The notes: a model not told the origin generated them from the letters alone. A DNA stretch of 64,000 bases from Mycolicibacterium sp. ND9-15 (GCF_035918395.1 NZ_CP142362.1:1029501-1093500), one strand, 5' to 3'; numbered from the stretch's first letter, positions 21,384 through 29,196 are shown. Program-made: numbers and translations.

Positions 21384-22427
21384 TCACAGAAGGCCGAGAC
21401 GGGCGGCCTCCGCGACGGCGGCCGTGCGTGAGGTGCGCCCCAGCTTGCGGCGGATGTTCGCGACGTGGCGGTGCACGGTGTGCGGACTCAGCACCAGCTG
21501 CTCGGCTATCTCGCGATCGCCGAGACCGCGCGCGATGCAAACAAGAACCTCACGCTCACGGCCAGTCAGGAGGCCCGCCGCCGGTCCACTCGGATGGCGC
21601 TCCGGCGGCTCGACAGGCGCCAGCGCTTCCCGGCAAGCGCGGACGACGGAGTCGGCGTCACCGTGCCAAGGGAAGTGCGCACTCCCCTGCAGCGGAATGA
21701 ATGTCGCGCCTGAAATCGCCGCAGCGACCTCACGCCCGCATCGGTAGGGTACGGCACGGTCGTCGCGGCGATGTACGACGAGTGTCGGGCAGCGGACGAG
21801 GGGCAGGCGGTCGCGGACGTCGAGGTGATAGACGAAATCCAGTAGGGCGGCTGCAGTTTCGGCGGTCGTCGCCTCGCGCTGCAATCGTGCGAAGTGTTCC
21901 TGCTCTGCTGGCTCGGAGCTGCCGAGGAAGATGTCGGTAAGCAGGCGAGAACCCAGTCCCCAATGCGCGCGCACCGCCGCCAGGATCGCGTCGGCGACAC
22001 CGGGAGCCGTGAGGGTCGTGCCGTCGCGGTAGGACCCGTACAAGACCAGCCGGTCGACACGATCCGGATACGCCGCGGCGAAGGCGATCGCGGTGCAACT
22101 CCCGGATGAGCCGCCGACGAGCGAGACACGCTCCAGTCCGAGCTCGTCGAGGAGGGCGCGCAGTGTCGCGACCTCGCAGTCGAGGGTCAGATCCGAATCC
22201 CGCAGCGTGCGGTCCGACATGCCGACGCCGAGGCGGTCATAGCGGATCAGCGTGTACCCGTGCGCCAGGTCCTCCCAGAAGCGCCGGAGACCCGCGCTCT
22301 GCGCGTCGAGTTCGAGGTGGCTCACCCACCACGCCGGTGCGACGAGCGGTGGGCCGTCGCCGGCTACCTCGTACGCCATCCGACGGGCGCCGAGGGGAAG
22401 GAACCGGATCGTGGACTTGCCCAGCAT
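21384..22427 (-). CDS. Alpha/beta hydrolase fused to LuxR-type HTH
   Basis: A 347-residue fusion. Residues ~1-270 are an alpha/beta hydrolase domain with the elbow VGGSSGS (Ser in GxSxG-like context) and the terminal GSAHFPWHGD histidine; residues ~285-347 are a LuxR/GerE HTH (LTGREREVLVCIARGLGDRE then LSPHTVHRHVANIRRKLGR). The architecture suggests a transcription factor in which the hydrolase fold senses or cleaves a small ligand. Target genes are unknown; it sits between the methyltransferase and the molybdopterin-binding gene, all on the minus strand. Confidence 0.9.
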   Translation of the reverse strand: MLGKSTIRFLPLGARRMAYEVAGDGPPLVAPAWWVSHLELDAQSAGLRRFWEDLAHGYTLIRYDRLGVGMSDRTLRDSDLTLDCEVATLRALLDELGLERVSLVGGSSGSCTAIAFAAAYPDRVDRLVLYGSYRDGTTLTAPGVADAILAAVRAHWGLGSRLLTDIFLGSSEPAEQEHFARLQREATTAETAAALLDFVYHLDVRDRLPLVRCPTLVVHRRDDRAVPYRCGREVAAAISGATFIPLQGSAHFPWHGDADSVVRACREALAPVEPPERHPSGPAAGLLTGREREVLVCIARGLGDREIAEQLVLSPHTVHRHVANIRRKLGRTSRTAAVAEAARLGLL

Positions 22428-22507
22428 CGCCGTGAGCCTACGACTGCTCTCGACCTGGCAGCGACCGATTGGCGAACCTGTAGCCTCGGTGCGGTTTTCG
22501 CCGAGCC

Positions 22508-22720
22508 CTACTCCACGCCGAGCATGACTTCGGTCGATTTCACCAGCACGGTGACTGCGGCGCCCTCGGCCAGTCCGAGTTCCTCGGTGGCCTCCTTGGT
22601 GATGGACGCGGTCACGATCTGCCCTCCGGGCTCGAGTCGCACCTTGACGGTTGCCATCACGGTCCCGATGTTGACCTCGGCGACGGTTCCGGTGAGTTGG
22701 TTACGGGTGGACAGACGCAT
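22508..22720 (-). CDS. Mop-type molybdate/TOBE domain protein
   Basis: A 70-residue single TOBE/Mop domain, the whole length being the domain (STRNQLTGTVAEVNIGTVMA, then ITKEATEELGLAEGAAV). Clostridial Mop and related molbindins bind molybdate as oligomers and act as stores or buffers. It is divergent from the HTH-TOBE regulator and mod operon at 22886, so the two units may share a molybdate-responsive control region. A GAGCTC-type purine-rich site precedes the ATG. Confidence 0.88.
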   Translation of the reverse strand: MRLSTRNQLTGTVAEVNIGTVMATVKVRLEPGGQIVTASITKEATEELGLAEGAAVTVLVKSTEVMLGVE

Positions 22721-22848
22721 GATTGAGCTCCTTTCGCCACCGACTTCTTACCGCATGTTCCTTACTGCACGGCGAACTACGGCACACCGATAATGCGGGT
22801 CCAAAAGGTGGAATCATCCGTGGCCTGGGATGAACTAGGCTGAATTAG

Positions 22849-22860
22849 CCGCGAACGCGG
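22849..22860 (+). promoter_or_regulatory. Palindrome upstream of mod operon
   Basis: CCGCGAACGCGG is a perfect 5-bp-arm inverted repeat 25 bp before the regulator start; GGCT-5 bp-AGCC (22838-22850) lies directly next to it. The pair could be an operator for the HTH-TOBE protein encoded immediately downstream. This is only symmetry evidence. Confidence 0.35.
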
Positions 22861-22885
22861 ATTTATATGACCTTGAGGAGTTCGG

Positions 22886-23290
22886 GTGCCGGCGATTCGA
22901 GTCAGGGATGCGGCGGCGGTCCTCGGGGTCAGCGACGACACCGTGCGCCGGTGGATCGACAGCGGCGCGCTGGCGTCGTTCAAGGACGAGTCGGGCCGCA
23001 AGGTGATCGCCGGTGAGGTGCTGGCCGAGTTCGCCCGGGACCATGCGACGCCGCCACCGGACCCGCTCGGAGTTGGCAGTTCAGCGCGAAACCGACTCGT
23101 GGGTCTGGTCACGAAGGTGACCGCCGACCAGGTGATGAGCGAAGTGCAGATGCAATGCGGACCGTTCACCGTCGTCTCCCTCATGAGCACCCAATCGGCG
23201 AAGCAACTCGGCCTCGAAGCCGGCGTGCTGGCGGTGGCCGTGGTCAAGGCGACCAACGTGATCGTCGAGACCCCAGGAGGATCGTCGTGA
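22886..23290 (+). CDS. HTH-TOBE molybdate-responsive regulator (ModE-like role)
   Basis: A 134-residue protein with a MerR/excisionase-like HTH at residues ~3-50 (RDAAAVLGVSDDTVRRWIDS) and a molybdate-binding TOBE domain at ~68-130 (RNRLVGLVTKVTADQVMSEV, then STQSAKQLGLEAG). This is the compact actinobacterial stand-in for ModE: a DNA-binding head on a molybdate sensor. GTG start with GAGGAG 6 bp upstream. The TGA overlaps the modA GTG by 4 bp, so regulator and transporter are one operon. Confidence 0.88.
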   Translation: MPAIRVRDAAAVLGVSDDTVRRWIDSGALASFKDESGRKVIAGEVLAEFARDHATPPPDPLGVGSSARNRLVGLVTKVTADQVMSEVQMQCGPFTVVSLMSTQSAKQLGLEAGVLAVAVVKATNVIVETPGGSS

Positions 23291-24054
23291 AATCGATCGT
23301 CGGCATCGCGGCGGTGTTGAGTGTCAGTGCGCTCGCCGCGGGTTGTTCCTCATCGCAGAACGGCTCGTCGACGGGTATCGCCGGAGATCTCACCGTCCTC
23401 GCGGCCGCGTCGCTGAAGTCGACGTTCACCGAACTGGGGGCCAAGTTCGAAACCGCCCACCCCGGAACGAAAGTCACCTTCAACTTCGCCGGCTCGTCGG
23501 ATCTCGCCACGCAACTCGGCCAGGGCGCGCCAGGCGACGTTTTCGCTTCCGCCGACACGAACAACATGACGAAGGCAGTCGATGCGGGCCTGGTATCGGG
23601 GGGGCCGGTGAACTTCGCGGCCAATACCCTGACAATCGTCACCCCGCCGGAGAACCCAGGGCACATCGCGTCTTTCGCGGACCTGGCCAGACCCGGGTTG
23701 CAGGTGGTGGTGTGCGCGCCGCAGGTACCGTGCGGCTCGGCGACCGACAGGATCGAGAAGGCCACCGGCGTCACGCTGGCGCCGGTGAGCGAGGAGTCCG
23801 CCGTCACCGATGTCCTCGGCAAGATCACGTCGGGTCAGGCCGACGCCGGACTGGTGTACGTCACTGACGCCGCCGGTGCCGGGGACAAGGTCACCGCCAT
23901 CCCCTTTCCCGAGTCCAGCGAGGCGGTGAACACCTACCCGATCGCCGTTCTGAAAGGGTCGACGAATCCTCAAGCAGCGCAGGAGTTCGTCGAACTCGTG
24001 ACGAGCCCGGAGGGTCAGGGGGTCCTTACGGCGGCGGGCTTCGCAAAGCCGTGA
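23287..24054 (+). CDS. modA: Molybdate ABC transporter substrate-binding lipoprotein
   Basis: A 255-residue periplasmic-type binding protein. The signal peptide ends in the lipobox LAAGC (Cys at residue ~19), so it is lipid-anchored. ModA landmarks are [42 protein letters not shown] and [13 protein letters not shown]. The GTG start overlaps the regulator stop and the TGA overlaps the modB GTG, both by 4 bp. Confidence 0.94.
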   Translation: MKSIVGIAAVLSVSALAAGCSSSQNGSSTGIAGDLTVLAAASLKSTFTELGAKFETAHPGTKVTFNFAGSSDLATQLGQGAPGDVFASADTNNMTKAVDAGLVSGGPVNFAANTLTIVTPPENPGHIASFADLARPGLQVVVCAPQVPCGSATDRIEKATGVTLAPVSEESAVTDVLGKITSGQADAGLVYVTDAAGAGDKVTAIPFPESSEAVNTYPIAVLKGSTNPQAAQEFVELVTSPEGQGVLTAAGFAKP

Positions 24055-24863
24055 GCCCTGGGCGACGAGCGGGTGGACTGATCCAGGTCGGCCTGCCGGC
24101 CTGGGTCTACTTCCCGGCGACGGTCGGTGCGCTGTTTGTGCTATTGCCGTTGATCGCGATTTTGCTCAAGATCGACTGGGCGCACTTCGTCCCACTCGTG
24201 ACGTCGGAATCATCGTGTGCGGCACTGGTTTTGAGCATCAAGACCGCGGCTGCGAGCACGGCGGTCTGTGTGCTCGTCGGTGTCCCGATGGCTCTGGTCC
24301 TGGCCCGCGGGCAGTTTCCCGGCCAGCCGGTACTGCGATCACTGGTGTTGCTGCCATTGGTGCTTCCACCGGTCGTGGGCGGCATCGCACTGCTGTACAC
24401 CTTCGGCCGACAGGGACTGCTGGGCCACCATCTCGAGGTGCTGGGCATCCGCATCGCCTTCTCCACCACGGCGGTGGTGTTGGCCCAGTCGTTCGTGTCG
24501 CTGCCCTTCCTGGTGGTCAGCCTCGAGGGTGCGCTCCGATCCGCAGGGTCGGGCTACGAGCACATCGCCGCGACCCTCGGGGCCAAACCCACCACGGTGT
24601 TGCGGACGGTCTCGTTGCCGCTGGTGCTACCCGGACTCATGTCGGGGGCGGTGCTTTCGTTTGCGCGCTCGCTCGGTGAGTTCGGCGCAACCTTGACATT
24701 CGCCGGGTCGCTGCAGGGGGTGACGCGGACGCTGCCGTTGGAGATCTATCTGCAGCGCGAAACCGACGCCGATGCCGCCGTGGCGCTGTCGCTGCTGCTC
24801 ATCGTCGTCGCCGCGGTGATCGTCATCGCCTCTGCCAGCCGTCGATTGACGGGCCCGCTATGA
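24051..24863 (+). CDS. modB: Molybdate ABC transporter permease
   Basis: A 270-residue membrane permease with about six hydrophobic helices. The EAA loop that contacts the ATPase is seen as [20 protein letters not shown], and [15 protein letters not shown] is typical of ModB. Start and stop overlap modA and modC by 4 bp. Confidence 0.94.
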   Translation: MSPGRRAGGLIQVGLPAWVYFPATVGALFVLLPLIAILLKIDWAHFVPLVTSESSCAALVLSIKTAAASTAVCVLVGVPMALVLARGQFPGQPVLRSLVLLPLVLPPVVGGIALLYTFGRQGLLGHHLEVLGIRIAFSTTAVVLAQSFVSLPFLVVSLEGALRSAGSGYEHIAATLGAKPTTVLRTVSLPLVLPGLMSGAVLSFARSLGEFGATLTFAGSLQGVTRTLPLEIYLQRETDADAAVALSLLLIVVAAVIVIASASRRLTGPL

Positions 24864-25933
24864 GTGGGGTGCTGGTGCAGGCCGGGCTGGCGCAGCGCGG
24901 CGTCGAGTTCGACGTCGCGCTCGACGACGGAGAGGTCCTGGCTGTGCTGGGGCCCAACGGCGTTGGCAAGTCGACACTGCTGCTGCTGATCGCCGGTCTG
25001 CTCAAGCCCGATCACGGTCGCATCGAACTCGGTGGATCCGTCGTCACCGACACTTCCACCGGAAGGTTTGTCCCCGCTCATGCTCGCGGCGTGGCGATGT
25101 TGAGCCAGCGAGCGATGTTGTTTCCCCATATGAACGTTCTCGCGAACGTGGCGTACGGCCCACGCTGCAAAGGGCATTCCCGCTCGGCGGCGCGGAGTGT
25201 GGCGCAGCACTGGCTCGACGCAGTGGACGCCGGCGATCTCGCCGACCGTAAACCCGCCGAGCTGTCGGGTGGCCAGGCCCAGCGCGTGGCGGTCGCCCGC
25301 GCCCTGGCCGCCGATCCGCAATTGCTGCTACTCGACGAACCGATGGCCGCGCTCGATGTCACTGCCGCCCCGGCCCTTCGCCGCCTGCTCCGCGAAGTGC
25401 TGAACCGGGGCCGCCGCACGGCCATCATCGTGACCCACGACCTGCTCGACGTTCTGGCGGTGGCCGACAAAGTCGTCGTCGTCGACGGCGGGCGTGTGGT
25501 CGAGAGCGGTCCCGTCCGCACCGTTCTGGGCGCACCCCGCAGCGATTTCGCCGCCCGTATCGCGGGCGTCAACCTCATGTCCGGGGTCATCGTTAAGCCG
25601 GGAGTACTTCAGAGCGGTTGGGGGCCAAGCATCTCCGGGCTCGGCGACGTCGATCCGGGTGCCGAAGCGATCGCACTGTTTCGGCCCGCTGCAGTGGCCG
25701 TCCATCTCGATCCACCGCACGCCAGCCCCCGCAACGTCATCGCGGTGCGAATCGCAGAACTCGACGTACACGGGATGGCGGTCCGGATCCGAGGTGCCGA
25801 GCAGCCCGACGGCGGCACCGGGCTGGCCGCCGATGTCACTGTTGCCGCTGCCGCTGATCTCGACCTTCAACCGGGTCAAGAGGTGTACTTCGTCGTCAAA
25901 ACACAAGAAGTCCAGCTGCATCCGGCACTGTGA
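24860..25933 (+). CDS. modC: Molybdate ABC transporter ATP-binding protein
   Basis: A 357-residue ABC ATPase with a C-terminal TOBE domain. Walker A is GPNGVGKST (~residue 31), the signature is LSGGQAQR (~135), Walker B is [12 protein letters not shown]. The last ~65 residues are a molybdate-binding TOBE domain, allowing feedback control of transport. It is the last gene of the four-gene molybdate operon; a 225-bp AT-richer gap follows before the Cys-rich peptide gene. Confidence 0.94.
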   Translation: MSGVLVQAGLAQRGVEFDVALDDGEVLAVLGPNGVGKSTLLLLIAGLLKPDHGRIELGGSVVTDTSTGRFVPAHARGVAMLSQRAMLFPHMNVLANVAYGPRCKGHSRSAARSVAQHWLDAVDAGDLADRKPAELSGGQAQRVAVARALAADPQLLLLDEPMAALDVTAAPALRRLLREVLNRGRRTAIIVTHDLLDVLAVADKVVVVDGGRVVESGPVRTVLGAPRSDFAARIAGVNLMSGVIVKPGVLQSGWGPSISGLGDVDPGAEAIALFRPAAVAVHLDPPHASPRNVIAVRIAELDVHGMAVRIRGAEQPDGGTGLAADVTVAAAADLDLQPGQEVYFVVKTQEVQLHPAL

Positions 25934-25995
25934 TGAGAATCCTTCGATATTCAACGTTTTCCGGGGACGCTCACCGACGAAAAAAGAGGCCCACG

Positions 25996-26022
25996 ATGTC
26001 CTTCCGGGACCACTTCAGCTAG
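25996..26022 (+). other. Very short ORF with ribosome site (8 codons)
   Basis: ATG at 25996 opens an 8-codon frame (MSFRDHFS, then TAG) preceded 5 bp upstream by AAGAGG. It lies between modC and the Cys-rich peptide gene. It could be a leader peptide of the downstream operon, a remnant, or chance. Confidence 0.25.
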
Positions 26023-26040
26023 TAGCAAGCACTTTTCAGG

Positions 26041-26069
26041 TGAACACATCGTTGTCTAAGCAATATGAT
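26041..26069 (+). promoter_or_regulatory. Candidate promoter of the Cys-rich peptide operon
   Basis: TGAACA (26041-26046) and TATGAT (26064-26069) are separated by 17 bp in an AT-richer stretch. The -10 hexamer is good for mycobacterial SigA; the -35 is weak. Transcription would begin near 26076, leaving a leader of about 80 nt. Confidence 0.35.
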
Positions 26070-26158
26070 GCACCGGATTTCACTGCAATCTTGCAAAAAG
26101 TGTCGGTACATGATAACGGGCGGAGATACTATCCGCGGTTATGAGTACAGGAATTGAC

Positions 26159-26287
26159 ATGGTCGAGCCGACCGAAGTCGAGAGTGGCCGCCTGCGGATT
26201 GTGTTGCACTCAAGCGCTGAGGGCATGTCCAACTGCTCCGGCACATGTGGTGCATGTTGTTGTTATGAAAAGGAATTGCTGGTGTAG
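26159..26287 (+). CDS. Cys-rich small peptide, candidate RiPP precursor
   Basis: A 42-residue peptide, unrecognised. The N-terminal half is acidic/hydrophobic (MVEPTEVESGRLRIVLHSS), a plausible leader; the C-terminal part carries all five cysteines in NCSGTCGACCCYEKELLV (Cys 26, 30, 33, 34, 35), a plausible core. ATG 26159 is chosen because AGGA lies 6 bp upstream; an in-frame ATG at 26141 would add MSTGID but its nearest GGAG is 15 bp away. The gene is followed by a strong hairpin over its stop codon and then by cupin, radical SAM, ATP-grasp and sulfotransferase genes on the same strand. The role as modified-peptide precursor is inferred from size, Cys pattern and neighbours. A metal-binding small protein is the main alternative. 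Confidence 0.7.
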   Translation: MVEPTEVESGRLRIVLHSSAEGMSNCSGTCGACCCYEKELLV

Positions 26288-26304
26288 CCGAATCCGGCTA
26301 CACC
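26281..26304 (+). terminator. Perfect hairpin across the precursor stop codon
   Basis: GGTGTAGCCG and CGGCTACACC form a perfect 10-bp stem with a 4-base loop (AATC); the TAG stop of the peptide gene is inside the left arm. No T-tract follows. In RiPP operons a hairpin here commonly gives partial termination or 3'-end protection so that precursor mRNA exceeds enzyme mRNA; that role is inferred. Confidence 0.65.
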
Positions 26305-26323
26305 GTCAGTCAGGGGACCGACT

Positions 26324-26992
26324 GTGGCCCTCTCAGTTCCCGACGTCCTGCCCGGCGCATTTGAAGCGCTCGATTACGAGGCGCCGTTCGTAATCGAGAA
26401 GCTGGTCAAAGAACAGTTTGTCGACACGGCCCAAGGCGCCGACGCGCTTTTCGCCGAGGTGAAGCGATACCTGGTGCTATGCCATGTCGACCGGACGAAA
26501 TCCTGGAAGATGCATTCGCTGGCCGTCGATGAGGCGTGGCACCAGTTCGTGCTCTTCACCGCGGAGTACACCGCGTTCTGCGCCAAGTACTTCGGTCGTT
26601 ACCGCCACCACGCGCCGAGCAATGCGCCTGACATCGGCGAGGGGCACGCTCCCGAAGCGACATTCGTCGAGTTCTGTGACCGGTATCGGGACGTGTTCGG
26701 TGAGGCGTTGCCGTCGGTCTGGGATGACGCAACTTGGGTGACCCCCCGCCGGCGAGTGGTGAACTACTTCCCCGGACAATGGGCACTCGGCGCCGCCGGC
26801 GGGATGGTTGACTTGGTGGACGGCAAGGGCCGAACCCTACTCAGTGTGAGCCCCATCGCGCAGAACGCATTGCGATTCATTGTCGACACAGGCGCATTTT
26901 ACGTCCGCGAAATACCCGACGACCTCACCGTGCAGGAGAAGGTCGCGCTGGTCTCGGCACTGGTCGAACTCAAGGTCCTCCGAGTCGGTTGA
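26324..26992 (+). CDS. Glycine-rich-domain-protein-like (GRDP-like) protein
   Basis: A 222-residue soluble protein. Residues ~60-100 match the conserved block of GRDP-like proteins best known from plants and scattered bacteria: VDEAWHQFVLFTAEYTAFC, then a Phe-Gly and a His-His pair (FGRYRHHAP). The function of this block is not established. The C-terminal ~60 residues (ALRFIVDTGAFYVREIPDDL and on) resemble the C-terminus of the next gene's product, suggesting a shared small domain, perhaps a winged helix. GTG start with AGGGGA 6 bp upstream. First enzyme-sized gene after the precursor and hairpin; 15 bp before the cupin gene. Confidence 0.75.
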   Translation: MALSVPDVLPGAFEALDYEAPFVIEKLVKEQFVDTAQGADALFAEVKRYLVLCHVDRTKSWKMHSLAVDEAWHQFVLFTAEYTAFCAKYFGRYRHHAPSNAPDIGEGHAPEATFVEFCDRYRDVFGEALPSVWDDATWVTPRRRVVNYFPGQWALGAAGGMVDLVDGKGRTLLSVSPIAQNALRFIVDTGAFYVREIPDDLTVQEKVALVSALVELKVLRVG

Positions 26993-27007
26993 AATCCCGG
27001 GGGGTCC

Positions 27008-28048
27008 GTGAAATTCGAAGAGCTCTGCGACCAAATCGAAAGGTACGCATTCCCCGGCGAGCAAGAGCTCGAGCGTCCACACAAGGACGCAGTCCTCGCC
27101 GCCCGTGCGGCGATGACCGCGGCCGTTCGCGACGACGAGTTTCTGGCCGATTGCCTCGGATATGAGCTGACGCTGCTGGAACGGCCCAGTCGGCGTCGTC
27201 AGGACTTGGTGCCGTTCTTCACCGTCCCCGGAACCGGGATTCGCTTCGCCTTCGGCTATTGGCCGCCGGGCAGCAACGCCGGTGCCCACGAACACACTGA
27301 CTGGACGATCACCAGCGTCTGCCGCAATCGGCTGCTCGTCCAGACCTTCGACCGCAATGAGTCGTACCGCCGTCAGAGCTTGGTTCCGAAGAATCTGTTC
27401 GATGCTCATGCCGGAGAGGTCGGCTTCATCTACGAGCCCTGCATCCACGATCCGCGCAACCCATCGGACAAGTGGTCGCTCTCGATGCACGTCAGTAGCC
27501 CACATGACGGTCAACGGCCGGCAGACGACGAGCAATGTCTGCCCATACTCAATGAATTCGCATCGCGTCGGGTGAGCGGTCTCGGCGCCGCCTACGACAA
27601 GGTCATTGCGACTCGACTGCGTCAGCTGAAGCTTCGCGTGATCGCCCAATTCCTCGCACAAATCGAGGTGGTACCGGCCGCCCATCTGCTTGAGCGCTGC
27701 GTTCAGCAAGGCTGCTCTGGGACTCGGCGGTTCATCTATGGATTGGGCGGAGGCGACCTTACGAACGCCGGATCGCCGACGACGCGCACTCTTGTCCGGT
27801 CCCACGACGAGTTGGTCCTCGACTACCGAGAAACAGGCGATTCCGTTGCTCTCGGCGTCGAGACAGAGGGCGGGTGGGTCGAAGAACTCACGGTTTCACG
27901 CGTCGCTCGGGAAGCGATCGCCTTCTGTGTCGCCGCACCATATTTCGATGTGCAGGACATACCTGGACGCTTGACCGACGACGAAAGATGGGCGCTCACA
28001 GAGGCATTGGAAGAGACGGGCCTCTTCACGCTCGTCACCTGCGACTGA
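27008..28048 (+). CDS. Cysteine-dioxygenase-like cupin with extra C-terminal domain
   Basis: A 346-residue protein. Residues ~75-175 look like a thiol dioxygenase cupin: the metal pair is in AGAHEHTDW (~residues 95-97), and the third ligand is probably the His in SLSMHVSSPH, after CIHDPRNPSDKW, as in type I cysteine dioxygenases. Those enzymes oxidise cysteine thiols to sulfinate with Fe(II) and O2. The following ~170 residues are not cupin; the last ~60 (REAIAFCVAAPYFDVQDIPG and on) resemble the end of the preceding gene product. Next to a Cys-rich peptide, peptidyl-Cys oxidation is an attractive but unproven role. GTG start, 15 bp after the GRDP-like gene. Confidence 0.75.
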   Translation: MKFEELCDQIERYAFPGEQELERPHKDAVLAARAAMTAAVRDDEFLADCLGYELTLLERPSRRRQDLVPFFTVPGTGIRFAFGYWPPGSNAGAHEHTDWTITSVCRNRLLVQTFDRNESYRRQSLVPKNLFDAHAGEVGFIYEPCIHDPRNPSDKWSLSMHVSSPHDGQRPADDEQCLPILNEFASRRVSGLGAAYDKVIATRLRQLKLRVIAQFLAQIEVVPAAHLLERCVQQGCSGTRRFIYGLGGGDLTNAGSPTTRTLVRSHDELVLDYRETGDSVALGVETEGGWVEELTVSRVAREAIAFCVAAPYFDVQDIPGRLTDDERWALTEALEETGLFTLVTCD

Positions 28049-28067
28049 CGCCGCAAATGAGTTGACG

Positions 28068-29189
28068 ATGCCGAAGACAACGCAACGAGGCCAGATCGAC
28101 TCGGAATCGTGGGACGACTACAGGTGGCATCTCGCCAACCGCATCGTCAGCCTAGACGGGCTGCGCGGCTGGATCGATGTCACCGAGGACGAGGCAAAGG
28201 CGATCGAGGCCTGCGCGGGCGTCTACCGCTGGGGGATCACCCCCTACTACGCGGCCCTGATGGATCCGGTCGACCCGGAATGTCCCGTGCGCCGGCAGGC
28301 CATACCGAGGATGAGCGAATTCGAGATCCGACCCGGGGACGACGTCGACCCCGTGGGCGACCGGCAGTTTCGCAAGACCAACCGGGTCGTTCACAAGTAT
28401 CCCGATCGTGCGATCCTTCTCGTCACGAGGGTGTGTCCTGTCTACTGCCGCCATTGCACGCGCAAGTTCCACACCACGAATCTGGACGGAACTTATTTCG
28501 GCGACGGCGAGGCGTTGCCGTACGACGAAGACGTCGCATACATCGCCGCACACCCCGAGATTCGCGATGTTCTCCTCACCGGCGGCGATCCGCTGACCTA
28601 TCCCGATGCCAGGCTCGATCACCTGCTCGGACTGCTGCGGGCCATACCCCATGTGGAAATCCTCCGTATCGGAACGCGCTTTCCCGTCTTGTTGCCCCAA
28701 CGAATCACTTCCTCTTTCTGCCAGATGCTCGAACGGCACCATCCGGTCTGGGTGAGCACTCATTTCAATCACCCGAAGGAACTGACGTCGGTAGCAAAAG
28801 CGGCGTGCGACAGGCTGTTGCGTGCAGGGGTACCCGTGCAGAATCAGACCGTGCTGCTGAAGGGCGTCAATGACGATATCGACACCATGCGCGCGTTGAA
28901 TACTGGACTCGTACGAGCACGGGTGCGGCCTTATTACCTCTACCACTGCGACAACGTGACAGGCGTGAGCCATTTCCAGACCTCGCTTCAGACCGGACGG
29001 GAAATCATGCGTCAGTTGGAGTGGTCGACAACGGGTTTCGCCGTGCCGGAGTATGTGATCACGACGACCATCGGAAAGGTTCGGGTGGATGGAGATCACG
29101 TGACCGAAGACGGTACCGCCCTTCGGATCCGAAACGCGCCGGGTGAGACGCTGCGATTACGCCTACCCGACGCCGCAGGAACCGATTGA
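28068..29189 (+). CDS. KamA-family radical SAM / PLP protein (aminomutase-like)
   Basis: A 373-residue member of the lysine 2,3-aminomutase family. The 4Fe-4S/SAM motif CPVYCRHC is at Cys 123, 127, 130. Typical KamA blocks follow: VLLTGGDPLTY, NQTVLLKGVNDD, RVRPYYLYHCD and GVSHFQTSLQTG. The PLP-lysine region reads YVITTTIGKVRV, so Lys 337 is kept but the glycine-rich loop of true aminomutases (PGGGGK) is altered. Family members move the 2-amino group of lysine, glutamate or arginine to the 3-position. Beta-amino acid formation is the likely chemistry; substrate and free versus peptidyl form are unknown. Start ATG 28068 has a weak ribosome site; TTG 28062 is an alternative. Confidence 0.85.
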   Translation: MPKTTQRGQIDSESWDDYRWHLANRIVSLDGLRGWIDVTEDEAKAIEACAGVYRWGITPYYAALMDPVDPECPVRRQAIPRMSEFEIRPGDDVDPVGDRQFRKTNRVVHKYPDRAILLVTRVCPVYCRHCTRKFHTTNLDGTYFGDGEALPYDEDVAYIAAHPEIRDVLLTGGDPLTYPDARLDHLLGLLRAIPHVEILRIGTRFPVLLPQRITSSFCQMLERHHPVWVSTHFNHPKELTSVAKAACDRLLRAGVPVQNQTVLLKGVNDDIDTMRALNTGLVRARVRPYYLYHCDNVTGVSHFQTSLQTGREIMRQLEWSTTGFAVPEYVITTTIGKVRVDGDHVTEDGTALRIRNAPGETLRLRLPDAAGTD

Positions 29190-29196
29190 GAAAGCC

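Noticed and set aside
26159..26287. Cys-rich peptide as methanobactin or mycofactocin precursor
   Set aside because: No MbnB/MbnC-type (DUF692) or MftB-MftC genes are present, and the mycofactocin C-terminal Val-Tyr is absent (the peptide ends LLV).
28068..29189. Radical SAM protein as EpmB of EF-P beta-lysylation
   Set aside because: No EpmA-type synthetase or efp gene is nearby, the PLP loop differs, and the neighbours are ATP-grasp, cupin and sulfotransferase genes.
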